The notes beneath the pieces were generated by a model. It did not search any database and had not been told where the DNA came from. It was given only the letters and a program-made list of their open reading frames with translations. Both the position numbers and the translations under genes were made by a program. This document shows positions 10,533 through 19,121 of a DNA stretch of 64,000 nucleotides, in pieces (the stretch's first letter is position 1; each line of letters opens with the position of its first letter). The DNA lies in NCBI GenBank assembly GCA_016716905.1, contig JADJUS010000003.1:434001-498000 (forward strand), in the 5' to 3' direction. This DNA is from Acidobacteriota bacterium. Lineage in GTDB: Bacteria; Acidobacteriota; Vicinamibacteria; Vicinamibacterales; SCN-69-37.

Positions 10533-11951
10533 ATGATTTCTTCAGACAAAATCCCCAATAACGTCGACCTCCACCTGAACAAGCGGCTGCAGCGCGCCCT
10601 CGAGCACTGGCAGCCCGCCTACATCCAGTGGTGGCGCGACATGGGCCCGCAGGGGTTTCAGCACTTCCACGAGATCTACGTCCGTACGGCGATCAGCGTG
10701 GACGCGGCCGGCTGGGCGCACTTCGAGTACGTGAAGCTGCCCGAGTACCGCTGGGGCATCTTCCTGGCGGACCCGGTGGTGAATCGCACCATCGGCTTCG
10801 GCGATTTTTTCGGTCAGCCCGTCTGGCAGGAAGTGCCCGGCGAGTTCCGGAATCAGCTCCGCCGGCTGATCGTGACACAGGGCGACACCGAACCGGCGTC
10901 TGTCGAACAGCAGCGCTGGCTCGGGCATCGGTGCCCAAGCCTGTACGACATGCGCAACCTGTTCCAGGTGAACGTCGAAGAGGGACGCCACCTCTGGGCG
11001 ATGGTCTACCTGTTGCACTCGTACTTTGGTCGCGACGGCCGTGACGAAGCCGAGGACCTGCTCGCCCGTCAGAGCGGCAATCAGGACAAGCCGCGCATCC
11101 TTGAAGCGTTCAACGAGCCCATCGACACATGGCTCGACTTCTTCATGTTCACGATGTTCACCGACCGTGACGGCAAGTCGCAGTTGCTGTCGCTCTCCGA
11201 GAGTTCGCTTGACCCGCTGGCGCGCACCACCCGCTTCATGCTCACCGAGGAAGCGCACCACATGTTCGTTGGCGACACCGGCATCCACCGCATCGTCGAA
11301 CGCACCTGCCAGTTGATGAAAGAGTCGGGCTTCTCGGAGGACGTACGGAGACTCGGCGGCATCGACCTGCCGACCATCCAGAAACACATCAACCTCTGGT
11401 TCTCGCTGAGCCTGGACCTGCACGGGAATGAAGTCTCGACCAATGCCGCGTCGTACTTCGCAAACGGCCTGAAAGGCCGCGCTGAGGAAGGCAAGTGGAC
11501 CGAACACCGCGTGGTGGAAACCACCTACGATCTGGACATCGTGGAAAACGGTGCAGTGAAGCGGCAGGCTGTGCCGATGCGCAACGCCATGAACGAAGTG
11601 CTGCGCGACTGGTATGTGGACGACTGCCAGTCCGGCGTGGGCCGCTGGAACAAGACGCTGGAGAAATACGGCTTCTCAGACCGCTTGCGCCTGCCGGACC
11701 GCAAGTTCAACCGGGGGATTGGGCAGTTTGCCTCGATCCACACCGATCCCGACGGCCACATCCTGTCTGACGATGAGTGGGCGCGGCGCAAGTATGAGTG
11801 GCTGCCCAGCCCCGCCGACAAGAAGTACCTGCTGTCGATCATGAACCAGCCCATCTACGAGACGGGCAAGTTCGCCAACTACATCGCGCCTCCGGCGCGC
11901 GGAGTGAATCGGACGCCGATTAACTTCGAATACGTCCGCACGGAAATGTAG
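10533..11951 (+). CDS. boxB: Benzoyl-CoA 2,3-epoxidase subunit BoxB
   Basis: A 472-residue di-iron monooxygenase component that forms 2,3-epoxybenzoyl-CoA using electrons from BoxA. The start MISSDKIPNNVDLHLNKRL and the HWQPAYIQWWRDMGP segment are highly characteristic of BoxB, and length matches the family. The ferritin-like core has carboxylate/His clusters, for example NVEEGRHLWAMVYLL and LTEEAHHMFVGDTGIHR, that would bind two irons. It follows boxC at 71 bp. No boxA reductase gene is present within this window, so electrons must come from a gene elsewhere or from another ferredoxin system. Confidence 0.96.
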   Translation: MISSDKIPNNVDLHLNKRLQRALEHWQPAYIQWWRDMGPQGFQHFHEIYVRTAISVDAAGWAHFEYVKLPEYRWGIFLADPVVNRTIGFGDFFGQPVWQEVPGEFRNQLRRLIVTQGDTEPASVEQQRWLGHRCPSLYDMRNLFQVNVEEGRHLWAMVYLLHSYFGRDGRDEAEDLLARQSGNQDKPRILEAFNEPIDTWLDFFMFTMFTDRDGKSQLLSLSESSLDPLARTTRFMLTEEAHHMFVGDTGIHRIVERTCQLMKESGFSEDVRRLGGIDLPTIQKHINLWFSLSLDLHGNEVSTNAASYFANGLKGRAEEGKWTEHRVVETTYDLDIVENGAVKRQAVPMRNAMNEVLRDWYVDDCQSGVGRWNKTLEKYGFSDRLRLPDRKFNRGIGQFASIHTDPDGHILSDDEWARRKYEWLPSPADKKYLLSIMNQPIYETGKFANYIAPPARGVNRTPINFEYVRTEM

Positions 11952-11977
11952 GAATGGCGGAATCCACGCCGGTCTCA

Positions 11978-12015
11978 CAGGGAGGCCGGGAGGCGCGGAG
12001 GACTTCTTCGAAGGG
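11978..12015. repeat. GGGAGG/GCGGAGG iteration
   Basis: ACAGGGAGGCCGGGAGGCGCGGAGGACTTC resembles the left arm of the inverted repeat at 12831-12936. It occupies the gap upstream of the crotonase gene and may be a half copy of that element. Confidence 0.45.
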
Positions 12016-12027
12016 CTTCAGATCACG

Positions 12028-12825
12028 ATGAATAGAATTCTTCTTGCGGATCACGCTGGGGTTCGAGTGCTCACGTTGTGTGAGCCGCCGGCGAATACGT
12101 ATTCCTACGAATTGATGCAGGAGCTTGACCGGGCCGTGCTTGAGGCGCGGATGGATCCGGCTGTGCATGTGATTGTGCTCACCGGAGCCGGAGAGAAGTT
12201 CTTCTGTGCCGGCGCCACGATTGCGATGCTGAAAGATGCCACGCCCGAGTACAAGTACTACTTCTGCCTGCACGCCAATGAGACGTTGAACCGCCTGGAG
12301 CAGACCCCGAAGCTGGTGATTGCCGCGCTCAACGGTCACACGGTGGGTGGCGGGCTCGAAGTGGCGCTGGCGGCTGACCTTCGCATCGCGAAGCAGGATG
12401 CCGGAAAGATCGGGTTGCCTGAGGTGGCGCTGGGCGTGTTGCCTGGCACCGGCGGCACCCAGCGTTTGGCGCGTTTGCTCGGCAAGGCGAAGGCGATGGA
12501 ACTGATGATCAGCGGCCGGCTGATGACCATGACCGAGGCGCAGGCCGCGGGCCTGGTTACCGAGGTGTGGGACGCCGATCGCCTGAACGGGCAGTCGTTC
12601 CTGGACGCCGTCATCGAGTACGCGAAGACGTTCACGCCGCCCCACAAGGCGAGCCTGGCTGTGGGGCGCATCAAGCGCGCTGTCCAGTCTGGTGCGGAGG
12701 CCGGCTTCGGGGAAGGCCTGGCGATGGAGCGCGAGATGCAGCAGCTGCTGTTCCAGAGCGGCGACGCGAAAGAGGGCATCGCCGCGAGTCTCGAGAAACG
12801 CAAGCCGGTGTTTGAAGGCAAGTAA
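12028..12825 (+). CDS. Enoyl-CoA hydratase/isomerase family protein
   Basis: A 265-residue single-domain crotonase. It has the oxyanion-hole motifs FFCAGATIAMLKDA and NGHTVGGGLEVALAADLR, the catalytic-Glu region IGLPEVALGVLPGTGGTQRLAR, and a normal helical tail. Its position directly after boxB suggests a role in the lower, beta-oxidation-like part of the box pathway (isomerising or hydrating 3,4-dehydroadipyl-CoA), but specificity cannot be read from sequence. The N-terminal MNRILLADHAGVRVLTLCEPP fits a start at 12028. Confidence 0.88.
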   Translation: MNRILLADHAGVRVLTLCEPPANTYSYELMQELDRAVLEARMDPAVHVIVLTGAGEKFFCAGATIAMLKDATPEYKYYFCLHANETLNRLEQTPKLVIAALNGHTVGGGLEVALAADLRIAKQDAGKIGLPEVALGVLPGTGGTQRLARLLGKAKAMELMISGRLMTMTEAQAAGLVTEVWDADRLNGQSFLDAVIEYAKTFTPPHKASLAVGRIKRAVQSGAEAGFGEGLAMEREMQQLLFQSGDAKEGIAASLEKRKPVFEGK

Positions 12826-12830
12826 ACGCA

Positions 12831-12936
12831 GGATTACAGGGAGGCACAGAGGCACGGAGGATTCTTTTTTTCAGAACCCGCCGTGACGCAAGGCTCTTTG
12901 AGTAATTCCTCTGAGTCTCGGCGTCTCCTTGTATCC
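12831..12936. repeat. Imperfect inverted repeat, GGCACAGAGG type
   Basis: The left arm (12831-12861, GGATTACAGGGAGGC...) and right arm (12907-12936, ...GTCTCCTTGTATCC) are imperfect complements of about 30 bp. The arms are built from 8-9-bp purine-rich iterations. It occupies almost the whole gap between the crotonase and the aldehyde dehydrogenase. Confidence 0.65.
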
Positions 12937-12952
12937 TTCGTGGAAGGTGAAA

Positions 12953-14404
12953 ATGGAACTCGGACGGAAACAACTGCTGATTAACGGTGAGTGGCGCGAT
13001 GCGTCGGATGGCAAGACGCAGCCGGTCATCAACCCCGCCACCGAAGAGGTGATCGCCGAAGTGGCCTCGGCCACCAGCGAAGACGTCGATGCAGCCGTGC
13101 GCGCGGCGCGTGCTGCCTTTGAAGGGCCCTGGGGCAAGATGTCGGCGCGTGAGCGCGGCCGGCTGGTCTACAAACTGGGCGAGCAGTTGATGGTGCAGGC
13201 CGACGAAGTGGCCCGCCTCGAGACGCTGCACAACGGCAAGCCCATCACCGAATCCCGTCATGTCGAAATTCCTGCGGCTGCGGAGTGCCTGCAGTATTTC
13301 GCGGGCTGGGCCGACAAGATTCACGGCGAAACCGTACCGGTCAAGGGCGGGCAGCTCGTCTACACGTTGCGCGAACCCGTGGGGGTTGTCGCCGCGATCG
13401 TCCCGTGGAATTTCCCCTTGCTCATCGCCGTGTGGAAAGTGGCGCCGGCGCTGGCGATGGGGAACACCGTGATTTTGAAGCCCGCGAGCCAGACGCCACT
13501 GACGGCATTGGCGCTGGGCGAGATGGCCACGGCCCTGGGGTTCCCCCCGGGCGTGCTCAATGTGATCACGGGGTCGGGCAGCACGGCCGGTCAGGCGATT
13601 GTGGACCATCCCGGCATCGACAAGATTGCGTTTACCGGCGACACGTCCACCGGCAAGGGCATCATGAAAAGCGCAGCCGATACGCTCAAGCACATCACGC
13701 TTGAGCTCGGCGGCAAATCCCCCAACATCGTGTTTGCTGATGCGGATCTCGACGCTGCGGTCCGCGGCGCGACGATGGGGATTTTTTATGGCAAGGGTGA
13801 AGTGTGTGCGGCCGGTTCGCGCTTGCTGGTGGAGGCGTCGATCAAGGACGAGTTCCTGGCAAAGATCGCTGACCGCACGAAGAAGATGGTGGCCGGGGAC
13901 CCGCTGAACCCCAAGACGCGACTCGGCGCCATTTCATCGAAGGCGCAGCTCGAACGCGTGTTGCGGTATGTCGACATCGCGAAGCAGGAAGGCGCAACAT
14001 TGCTCGCCGGAGGCGAGCGCACCGACATCGGCACGGGCAAGGGCTTCTTCATGCAGCCCACCGTGTTTGGCAATGTCACGGTGGACATGACAATCGCGCG
14101 TGAAGAGGTCTTCGGGCCGGTGCTTGCGGCCATTGAGTTTGCCGATGTCGAAGACGCCATCAGCAAGGCCAACTCGTCGATTTACGGTCTGGCGTCAGGT
14201 GTGTGGACACGCGATGTGCGCAAGGCGCACTACGTGGCGTCGAAGCTCAAGGCGGGCACCGTCTGGATCAACACCTACAATACCTACGACACCGCCGCGG
14301 CGTTCGGTGGGTACAAACAGAGCGGCTTCGGACGCGAGATGTCCGTGCACGCGCTGGAGTACTACACCCAGCTCAAGACCGTCTGGGTGGATATGGCACC
14401 CTAG
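12953..14404 (+). CDS. NAD(P)-dependent aldehyde dehydrogenase
   Basis: A 483-residue ALDH-superfamily enzyme oxidising an aldehyde to a carboxylate. Cofactor-binding segments PWNFPLLIAVWKVAPALAMG and FTGDTSTGKGIM, general-base ELGGKSPNIV, and the nucleophile Cys in GKGEVCAAGSR are present. It ends with the usual GGYKQSGFGRE. ATG at 12953 preceded by GGAAGGTG. In context it may oxidise 3,4-dehydroadipyl-CoA semialdehyde, the BoxC product, replacing the classical BoxD. Sequence alone resembles generic betaine- or phenylacetaldehyde-type dehydrogenases, so this assignment is contextual. Confidence 0.9.
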   Translation: MELGRKQLLINGEWRDASDGKTQPVINPATEEVIAEVASATSEDVDAAVRAARAAFEGPWGKMSARERGRLVYKLGEQLMVQADEVARLETLHNGKPITESRHVEIPAAAECLQYFAGWADKIHGETVPVKGGQLVYTLREPVGVVAAIVPWNFPLLIAVWKVAPALAMGNTVILKPASQTPLTALALGEMATALGFPPGVLNVITGSGSTAGQAIVDHPGIDKIAFTGDTSTGKGIMKSAADTLKHITLELGGKSPNIVFADADLDAAVRGATMGIFYGKGEVCAAGSRLLVEASIKDEFLAKIADRTKKMVAGDPLNPKTRLGAISSKAQLERVLRYVDIAKQEGATLLAGGERTDIGTGKGFFMQPTVFGNVTVDMTIAREEVFGPVLAAIEFADVEDAISKANSSIYGLASGVWTRDVRKAHYVASKLKAGTVWINTYNTYDTAAAFGGYKQSGFGREMSVHALEYYTQLKTVWVDMAP

Positions 14405-14431
14405 GGACGCCCTGCGGGCGCGCGTAATTGG

Positions 14432-14638
14432 GAAATGTCACAAATGTCCGAAATGGCGAAGTGTCGGACAAACCTAATGCCGAGAAGAATGTCCGAATGT
14501 CGAAGGCCTGCAATGGATGAATGCCCCTGGAGAGGCAGATTCAACCACTGGATACCAAGGACATTCGACCATTCTCCCCTGCAATGTTCGCATTCGGTTT
14601 GTCCGGCATTTCGCCATTTCGGGCATTTGTGACATTTC
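14432..14638. repeat. 207-bp nested palindrome of ATGTC/AAATG units
   Basis: The outer arms 14432-14474 and 14596-14638 are complementary over 43 bp with three mismatches, all of which become G-U pairs if transcribed. Inner segments (GAATGTCCGAATGTC and GACATTCGACCATTC) extend the pairing. The arms iterate AAATGTC-like units. It fills the convergent gap between the aldehyde dehydrogenase and a lipoprotein gene, and has no coding content. Confidence 0.85.
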
Positions 14639-14650
14639 GCCACTACACGG

Positions 14651-15364
14651 TTACTTAATCAAAGAATAGGCCCTGTCAAGCGCGTGCTCGGTGACGACAT
14701 TGGTCGGGCTGTACTGGATCGACCGCGCGTTGTTTTGCACGCCATTTCGCCAGCCCCAGAAAATGAAATCGTTGTTGTTGGCCTGCAGGTACGGCACTCG
14801 CGCCTGAATGCTGATCCAGTAGCGCACGTTCGCCGCCGCCTGGAAGGGTGTGTCGAGCGTCAGCGAGTAGTCGTAGAACGACCAGCCTGTCGAGATGGCG
14901 CCACAGTTCAGCACCCGATCGGTTCCCCGGGTCTCAGCCACGCGGGCCACCGGGTAGACCGTGAGTTGGATCGGCGAATTCCGATTCGGGTTGTTGCCGC
15001 TGTCTGGATAGAACCCGACCTCGAAGTCCGTGGCCGTCGCCGCCGGTGCGGCCCGGTTCAGCACTTCGGCGCAATAGATCCCCTGCCACGTGATCTTTGT
15101 GATCGTGGCGGCTTCAGTGGACACGAAGTCGTCGAACATGAACGTCCCAGAGTTGGCCGGCGTCTTCATCGACGTCCGCGCATCCAGATTGGCCGTGCTG
15201 CCGGTGGGGTTCGCTGTGGTGAACACCGGGGCGGGCGGGGGAGGCGTGGGTGTAGTCGGTGAACTGCTCTTCTTGCACGCGGAGGCCATAAGGCCGGTCG
15301 CCGCAATGGAGAGGATCGTGAATGCCAGCGGGCGGACAAAGCTGCCGTACGACGAATTTCGCAT
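14651..15364 (-). CDS. Exported lipoprotein of unknown function
   Basis: A 237-residue protein with a lipoprotein signal (hydrophobic 13-29, lipobox MASAC, lipid Cys at about 30), then a Lys/Ser/Pro-rich linker. The mature part has an all-beta look (SGTFMFDDFVSTEAATITKITWQG, NVRYWISIQARVPY) like secreted beta-sandwich proteins with a discoidin or PEP-CTERM style core, but I recognise no family. It is convergent with the aldehyde dehydrogenase gene. Confidence 0.75.
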   Translation of the reverse strand: MRNSSYGSFVRPLAFTILSIAATGLMASACKKSSSPTTPTPPPPAPVFTTANPTGSTANLDARTSMKTPANSGTFMFDDFVSTEAATITKITWQGIYCAEVLNRAAPAATATDFEVGFYPDSGNNPNRNSPIQLTVYPVARVAETRGTDRVLNCGAISTGWSFYDYSLTLDTPFQAAANVRYWISIQARVPYLQANNNDFIFWGWRNGVQNNARSIQYSPTNVVTEHALDRAYSLIK

Positions 15365-15394
15365 GTGAACAAACTCCCGGTTGACGTGACCTGT

Positions 15395-16288
15395 CTATTT
15401 CCGCAAATGGGTGTTGAAGAATTCCACGGTGCGCGTCCAGGCCAGCGTGGCGGCCTTTTCGTCGTAGCGCGGAGTGGTGTCGTTGTTGAAGCCGTGTGAA
15501 GCGCCGTCGTACATGTGCATCGTGTACCGCACGTTGGCCGCCTTGAGCGCCGTCTCAAACGCCGGCCACGCGGCGTTGATGCGTGTGTCGGTACCGGCGT
15601 AGTGAATGAGGAGGGGCGCCTTGATCTTCGGCACGTCGGCCTCGGCAGCGGCGCTGCCGTAGAACGGTACGGCGGCGCCCAGGTCCGGAATGCGGGTCGC
15701 CAGAAGATTCGAGATGCCTCCGCCCCAGCAGAAGCCGACGGCGCCGACGCGCCCGGTGCACTCGGCGTGTTTCTGAAGGAAGCCGGCGGCCGCCACCATG
15801 TCTTCGCGGGTCTTCGTCTGGTCGAGTTTGCCGAACAGGGTACGGGCTTCGTCCTCGCCACCCGCCGGGTAGCCGCCGAGCGGGGTCAGCGCGTCGGGCG
15901 CGAAGGCAATGAAGTTGTCGAGCGCCAGGCGCCGCGTGATGTCTTCAATGTGCGGATTGAGCCCGCGATTTTCATGCACCACCACCACGCCCGGCAACTT
16001 GCCGGCCGCTTTCGCCGGCCGCACGAGGTAGCCCTTCATCGTGCCGCTGCCGGCCGGTGACGCGTATTCCACGCGTTCCGCTTTGATGCGCGGGTCGTCG
16101 GTGGGCACCTTCTGCGCTTCGGCAAATTTTGGACTCAGCGAGTCGAGCAGCATGCCGGCGGTGACGCCGCCCACCGCAAACTTGGTGGCACGGTCAAGGA
16201 AGCCGCGGCGATCCACGTGCCCATGCACGTAGGCGTCAAACAAAATGAGCAGATCGGGATCGTAGTCGGCGATGGTCTTGCGCTCCAT
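15395..16288 (-). CDS. Dienelactone hydrolase family protein with Tat-like signal
   Basis: A 297-residue alpha/beta hydrolase. RRGFLDRATKFAVGG near residue 28 is a Tat-like motif with a following hydrophobic stretch, so export is likely. The catalytic part has GVVVVHENRGLNPHIEDITRR, the nucleophile Cys in GRVGAVGFCWGGGIS, PLLIHYAGTDTRINA with the acid Asp, and MYDGASHGFNND with the His. These form the Cys-Asp-His triad of dienelactone hydrolases. Start at the ATG at 16288, preceded by GGAGGG. Near aromatic catabolic genes, but substrate is unknown. Confidence 0.9.
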   Translation of the reverse strand: MERKTIADYDPDLLILFDAYVHGHVDRRGFLDRATKFAVGGVTAGMLLDSLSPKFAEAQKVPTDDPRIKAERVEYASPAGSGTMKGYLVRPAKAAGKLPGVVVVHENRGLNPHIEDITRRLALDNFIAFAPDALTPLGGYPAGGEDEARTLFGKLDQTKTREDMVAAAGFLQKHAECTGRVGAVGFCWGGGISNLLATRIPDLGAAVPFYGSAAAEADVPKIKAPLLIHYAGTDTRINAAWPAFETALKAANVRYTMHMYDGASHGFNNDTTPRYDEKAATLAWTRTVEFFNTHLRK

Positions 16289-16360
16289 GCAGCCCTCCAA
16301 TTGGCGTGTGGGGCAAGGATACCGATCCCCGGCCCCCCCGGCAAGGTAAACTGCACGGGC

Positions 16361-17500
16361 ATGGACGCGCTCCTCGGCTGGCGAGCCGAATTTCCCATCC
16401 TCGACACCTGCACCTATCTCGTGAGTCATTCGCTCGGCGCCATGCCCAGGCGCACGGAAACCTACCTCTCGCAGTTCGCCCGTGAGTGGGGCACGCGCGG
16501 TGTGCGCGCCTGGCACGAAGGGTGGTGGGAGATCGGTCGCGTCACCGGCGACATCCTGGCGCCAACGATTGGCGCAGCGCCCGGTACGATTTCGATGCAC
16601 CAGAACGCCACTGTGGCCCAGGCCATCGTCGCGTCCTGCTTTTCGTATGGCGGACCGCGCCGGAAAATCGTGGTGCAGGACCTGGACTTCCCCTCGAACC
16701 ACTACCTCTTCCATGGCTTCGAACGGTACGGCGCCGAGGTGGTGACCGTCCCGTCAGACGATGCGGTGCGGGGAAGGATGGACCGGGTGGTGGACGCGAT
16801 TGACGAACGCACCACGCTGGTCAATCTCTCGCTCGTGTTGTTCCGGAGCGCCCATCTGCAGGATGTGGCGCCGGCCATCGAGAAAGCGCATCGCGTGGGC
16901 GCACGGGTCGTGCTCGATCTGTATCAGGCCGCAGGAGCCGTGCCGGTTGACGTCACCGCACTCGGCGCCGACTTTGCCGTGGGCGGCAGCGTGAAGTGGT
17001 TGTGCGGTGGCCCCGGCGCCGGCTACCTCTACGTGCGGCCAGACCTGATGTCCACGCTCCAGCCGGCGGCGGTCGGCTGGGCGGGGCATGCCGAGCCGTT
17101 CCAGTTCACGCCCGGCCCGGTGGCGTATGCGGAAGGGCTCGAACGTTTCCAGAGCGGCACGCCAAACGTGCCGGCGTTGTACTCGGCGCGGGCCGGCTAC
17201 GAAATCGTGGCCGAGATAGGTGTGCCGGCCATCCGAGAGAAATCCTTGCGACTGACGCGCCGGCTCATGGATGCGGCAGAGCAGCGCGGCTGGCGTCTGG
17301 CCATGCCGGCCGGCGACCATGAACGCGGTGCGTCGGTGATCATCGACGTGCCGAATGGCGCCGCCGTGACCCAGGCCCTGATCGCGCGAGAGGTCATCGT
17401 GGATTATCGGCCCGGCGCTGGTATTCGCATCGCTCCGCACTTCTATAATACGGAAGCCGAGATCGATCACGCGGTGGAGACGCTGGAAGAGGTCAAATGA
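16361..17500 (+). CDS. Kynureninase-like PLP enzyme (class V aminotransferase fold)
   Basis: A 379-residue fold-type I PLP enzyme. Features in order: LVSHSLGAMPRRTETYL near residue 24, WHEGWW, LAPTIGAAPGTISMHQNAT, VVLDLYQAAGAVPVDV with the PLP-contacting Asp, and the Schiff-base Lys in GGSVKWLCGGPGAGYLYVRPDL. This order is that of kynureninase, which cleaves kynurenine to anthranilate and alanine. A cysteine desulfurase-like function is less likely. Its stop overlaps the next ATG (ATGA), linking it to an acyl-CoA dehydrogenase gene. Confidence 0.78.
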   Translation: MDALLGWRAEFPILDTCTYLVSHSLGAMPRRTETYLSQFAREWGTRGVRAWHEGWWEIGRVTGDILAPTIGAAPGTISMHQNATVAQAIVASCFSYGGPRRKIVVQDLDFPSNHYLFHGFERYGAEVVTVPSDDAVRGRMDRVVDAIDERTTLVNLSLVLFRSAHLQDVAPAIEKAHRVGARVVLDLYQAAGAVPVDVTALGADFAVGGSVKWLCGGPGAGYLYVRPDLMSTLQPAAVGWAGHAEPFQFTPGPVAYAEGLERFQSGTPNVPALYSARAGYEIVAEIGVPAIREKSLRLTRRLMDAAEQRGWRLAMPAGDHERGASVIIDVPNGAAVTQALIAREVIVDYRPGAGIRIAPHFYNTEAEIDHAVETLEEVK

Positions 17501-18345
17501 CGGTTCGTTCGATAGCGGTGCTGGGCGCCGGCACCATGGGACACGGCGTGGCACACGCGGCGGCCGCGTCTGGTTTTGACACCCGCCTGTATGACGTCTC
17601 TGACGCACAGGCCACGAAGGCGCGCGCTACCATCGACGGCATCCTGCGCAAGGCTGTGGAACTGGGCAAGGCGACCGCGGCCGAGGCGGACGCCGCCATG
17701 GCGCGCCTGGTCACCACCTCCGATGTGGCCGCAGCGCTCGAGGGCGCGGACCTCGTCATCGAGACCGCGCCAGAGCGGATGGACATCAAGATGCAGTTGT
17801 TCGCGGCGATCGACGCGCACGCGCCGGCAGGCGCGGTGGTGGCGAGCAACACCTCGGCCTTGTCCATCACCGAGATGGCCGGCACCTTGAAGGACCCGTC
17901 GCGTGTGGCCGGCATGCATTTCTTCAATCCCGTCCACAAGATGAAGCTCATCGAAATCGTGCGCGCACTCGAGTCGAGCGACCGCGCGCTCGAAACGATT
18001 GAAGCCGTTGCGCGGCAGATGGGCAAAGAGACCGTACTCGTCCGCGAGGCGCCCGGCTTCATCACCACCCGTGTCAACGCGAGCATCGGCAATGAAGCGT
18101 TTTACATGCTGATGGAAGGTGTGGCATCGGCGCGCGACATCGACAAGGCGCTCAAGCTGGGGCTCAATCACCCGATGGGCCCGTTTGAGCTTGTTGATCT
18201 GGTGGGGCTCGATACCCGGCTCAGCATCCTCGAATACCTGCACAAGAGCATGGGCGAAAAGTACCGCCCGTGCCCGCTCCTGTCCCAGTACGTCAAGGCA
18301 GGACGGCTCGGCAAGAAAGTGGGCAAAGGTGTCTACGACTACTGA
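17497..18345 (+). CDS. 3-hydroxyacyl-CoA (3-hydroxybutyryl-CoA) dehydrogenase
   Basis: A 282-residue NAD-dependent enzyme. It begins with the Rossmann motif VLGAGTMGHGVAHAAA, then VASNTSALSITEMA, the catalytic HFFNPVHKMKLIEIV, and a C-terminal domain with LGLNHPMGPFELVDLVGLDT. This is the single-domain HBD/PaaH type. It overlaps the kynureninase-like gene by 4 bases and the following crotonase gene by 17, so the three are co-translated. It would carry out a beta-oxidation step. Confidence 0.94.
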   Translation: MTVRSIAVLGAGTMGHGVAHAAAASGFDTRLYDVSDAQATKARATIDGILRKAVELGKATAAEADAAMARLVTTSDVAAALEGADLVIETAPERMDIKMQLFAAIDAHAPAGAVVASNTSALSITEMAGTLKDPSRVAGMHFFNPVHKMKLIEIVRALESSDRALETIEAVARQMGKETVLVREAPGFITTRVNASIGNEAFYMLMEGVASARDIDKALKLGLNHPMGPFELVDLVGLDTRLSILEYLHKSMGEKYRPCPLLSQYVKAGRLGKKVGKGVYDY

Positions 18346-19102
18346 CATCACCCGTCACGGACGCGTCGCCGTGCTTCGCGTCAACCGGCCCGAAGTCCGC
18401 AACGCGCTCGATCTGGCCACGGTGCGCGAGATGTCGGCCGCGCTCGAAGCCCTGTCCACCGACGACTCGGTCGGCGCCATTGTCATCACAGGCGCCGGGG
18501 ACACGGTCTTCGTCTCGGGTGCCGACATCAACGCCATCAAGGCGCGTACGCGCGACGATGGGCTGGCGGCGATTAATTCGTCGCTGTTCGCGGCCATCGA
18601 CAAGTGCCCCAAAGTCACCATTGCCGCGGTGAACGGTCTCGCCCTCGGCGGTGGCTGCGAACTCGCGCTGTCGTGCGACTTGCGCATCGCCGCCGCTCAC
18701 GCGAAGTTCGGCCAGCCCGAAGTGGGCCTCGGCATCATTCCTGGTGCGGGCGCCACGCAACGGTTGCCGCGAATCGTGGGCCTCGGTCGCGCCAAACACC
18801 TCATCCTGACGGGCGATGCGATCGATGCCCAGCGCGCGCTCGACTGGGGGCTGGTGTCGGCCGTGGTACCGGCCGCCGAATTGATGACCCAGGCGCTGGC
18901 CTTGGCCGAGAAGGTCCTGACGCGGGGCCCGTTGGCCATCCGCCTGGCCAAGCTTGCGCTCAACGCATCGGCACGAGTGGACCTTGATTCGGGCCTGCTC
19001 TTCGAGACGCTCGCGCAGGCGATTTGTTTTGATTCGCGTGACAAGCAGGAAGGCACGAGCGCGTTCCTGGAGAAACGCACACCGAAGTTCACGGGCGATT
19101 GA
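18329..19102 (+). CDS. Enoyl-CoA hydratase
   Basis: A 257-residue crotonase. It has VSGADINAIK and NGLALGGGCELALSCDLRI (oxyanion hole), GQPEVGLGIIPGAGATQRLPR with catalytic Glu positions, and a C-terminal helix ending EGTSAFLEKRTPKF. The GTG at 18329 is the best start because similarity begins there; it overlaps the upstream stop by 17 bases. It probably pairs with the preceding dehydrogenase in a fatty- or aromatic-acid beta-oxidation module. Confidence 0.92.
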   Translation: MSTTTDITRHGRVAVLRVNRPEVRNALDLATVREMSAALEALSTDDSVGAIVITGAGDTVFVSGADINAIKARTRDDGLAAINSSLFAAIDKCPKVTIAAVNGLALGGGCELALSCDLRIAAAHAKFGQPEVGLGIIPGAGATQRLPRIVGLGRAKHLILTGDAIDAQRALDWGLVSAVVPAAELMTQALALAEKVLTRGPLAIRLAKLALNASARVDLDSGLLFETLAQAICFDSRDKQEGTSAFLEKRTPKFTGD

Positions 19103-19121
19103 GAAGTGTGGAGGGTGTCAG

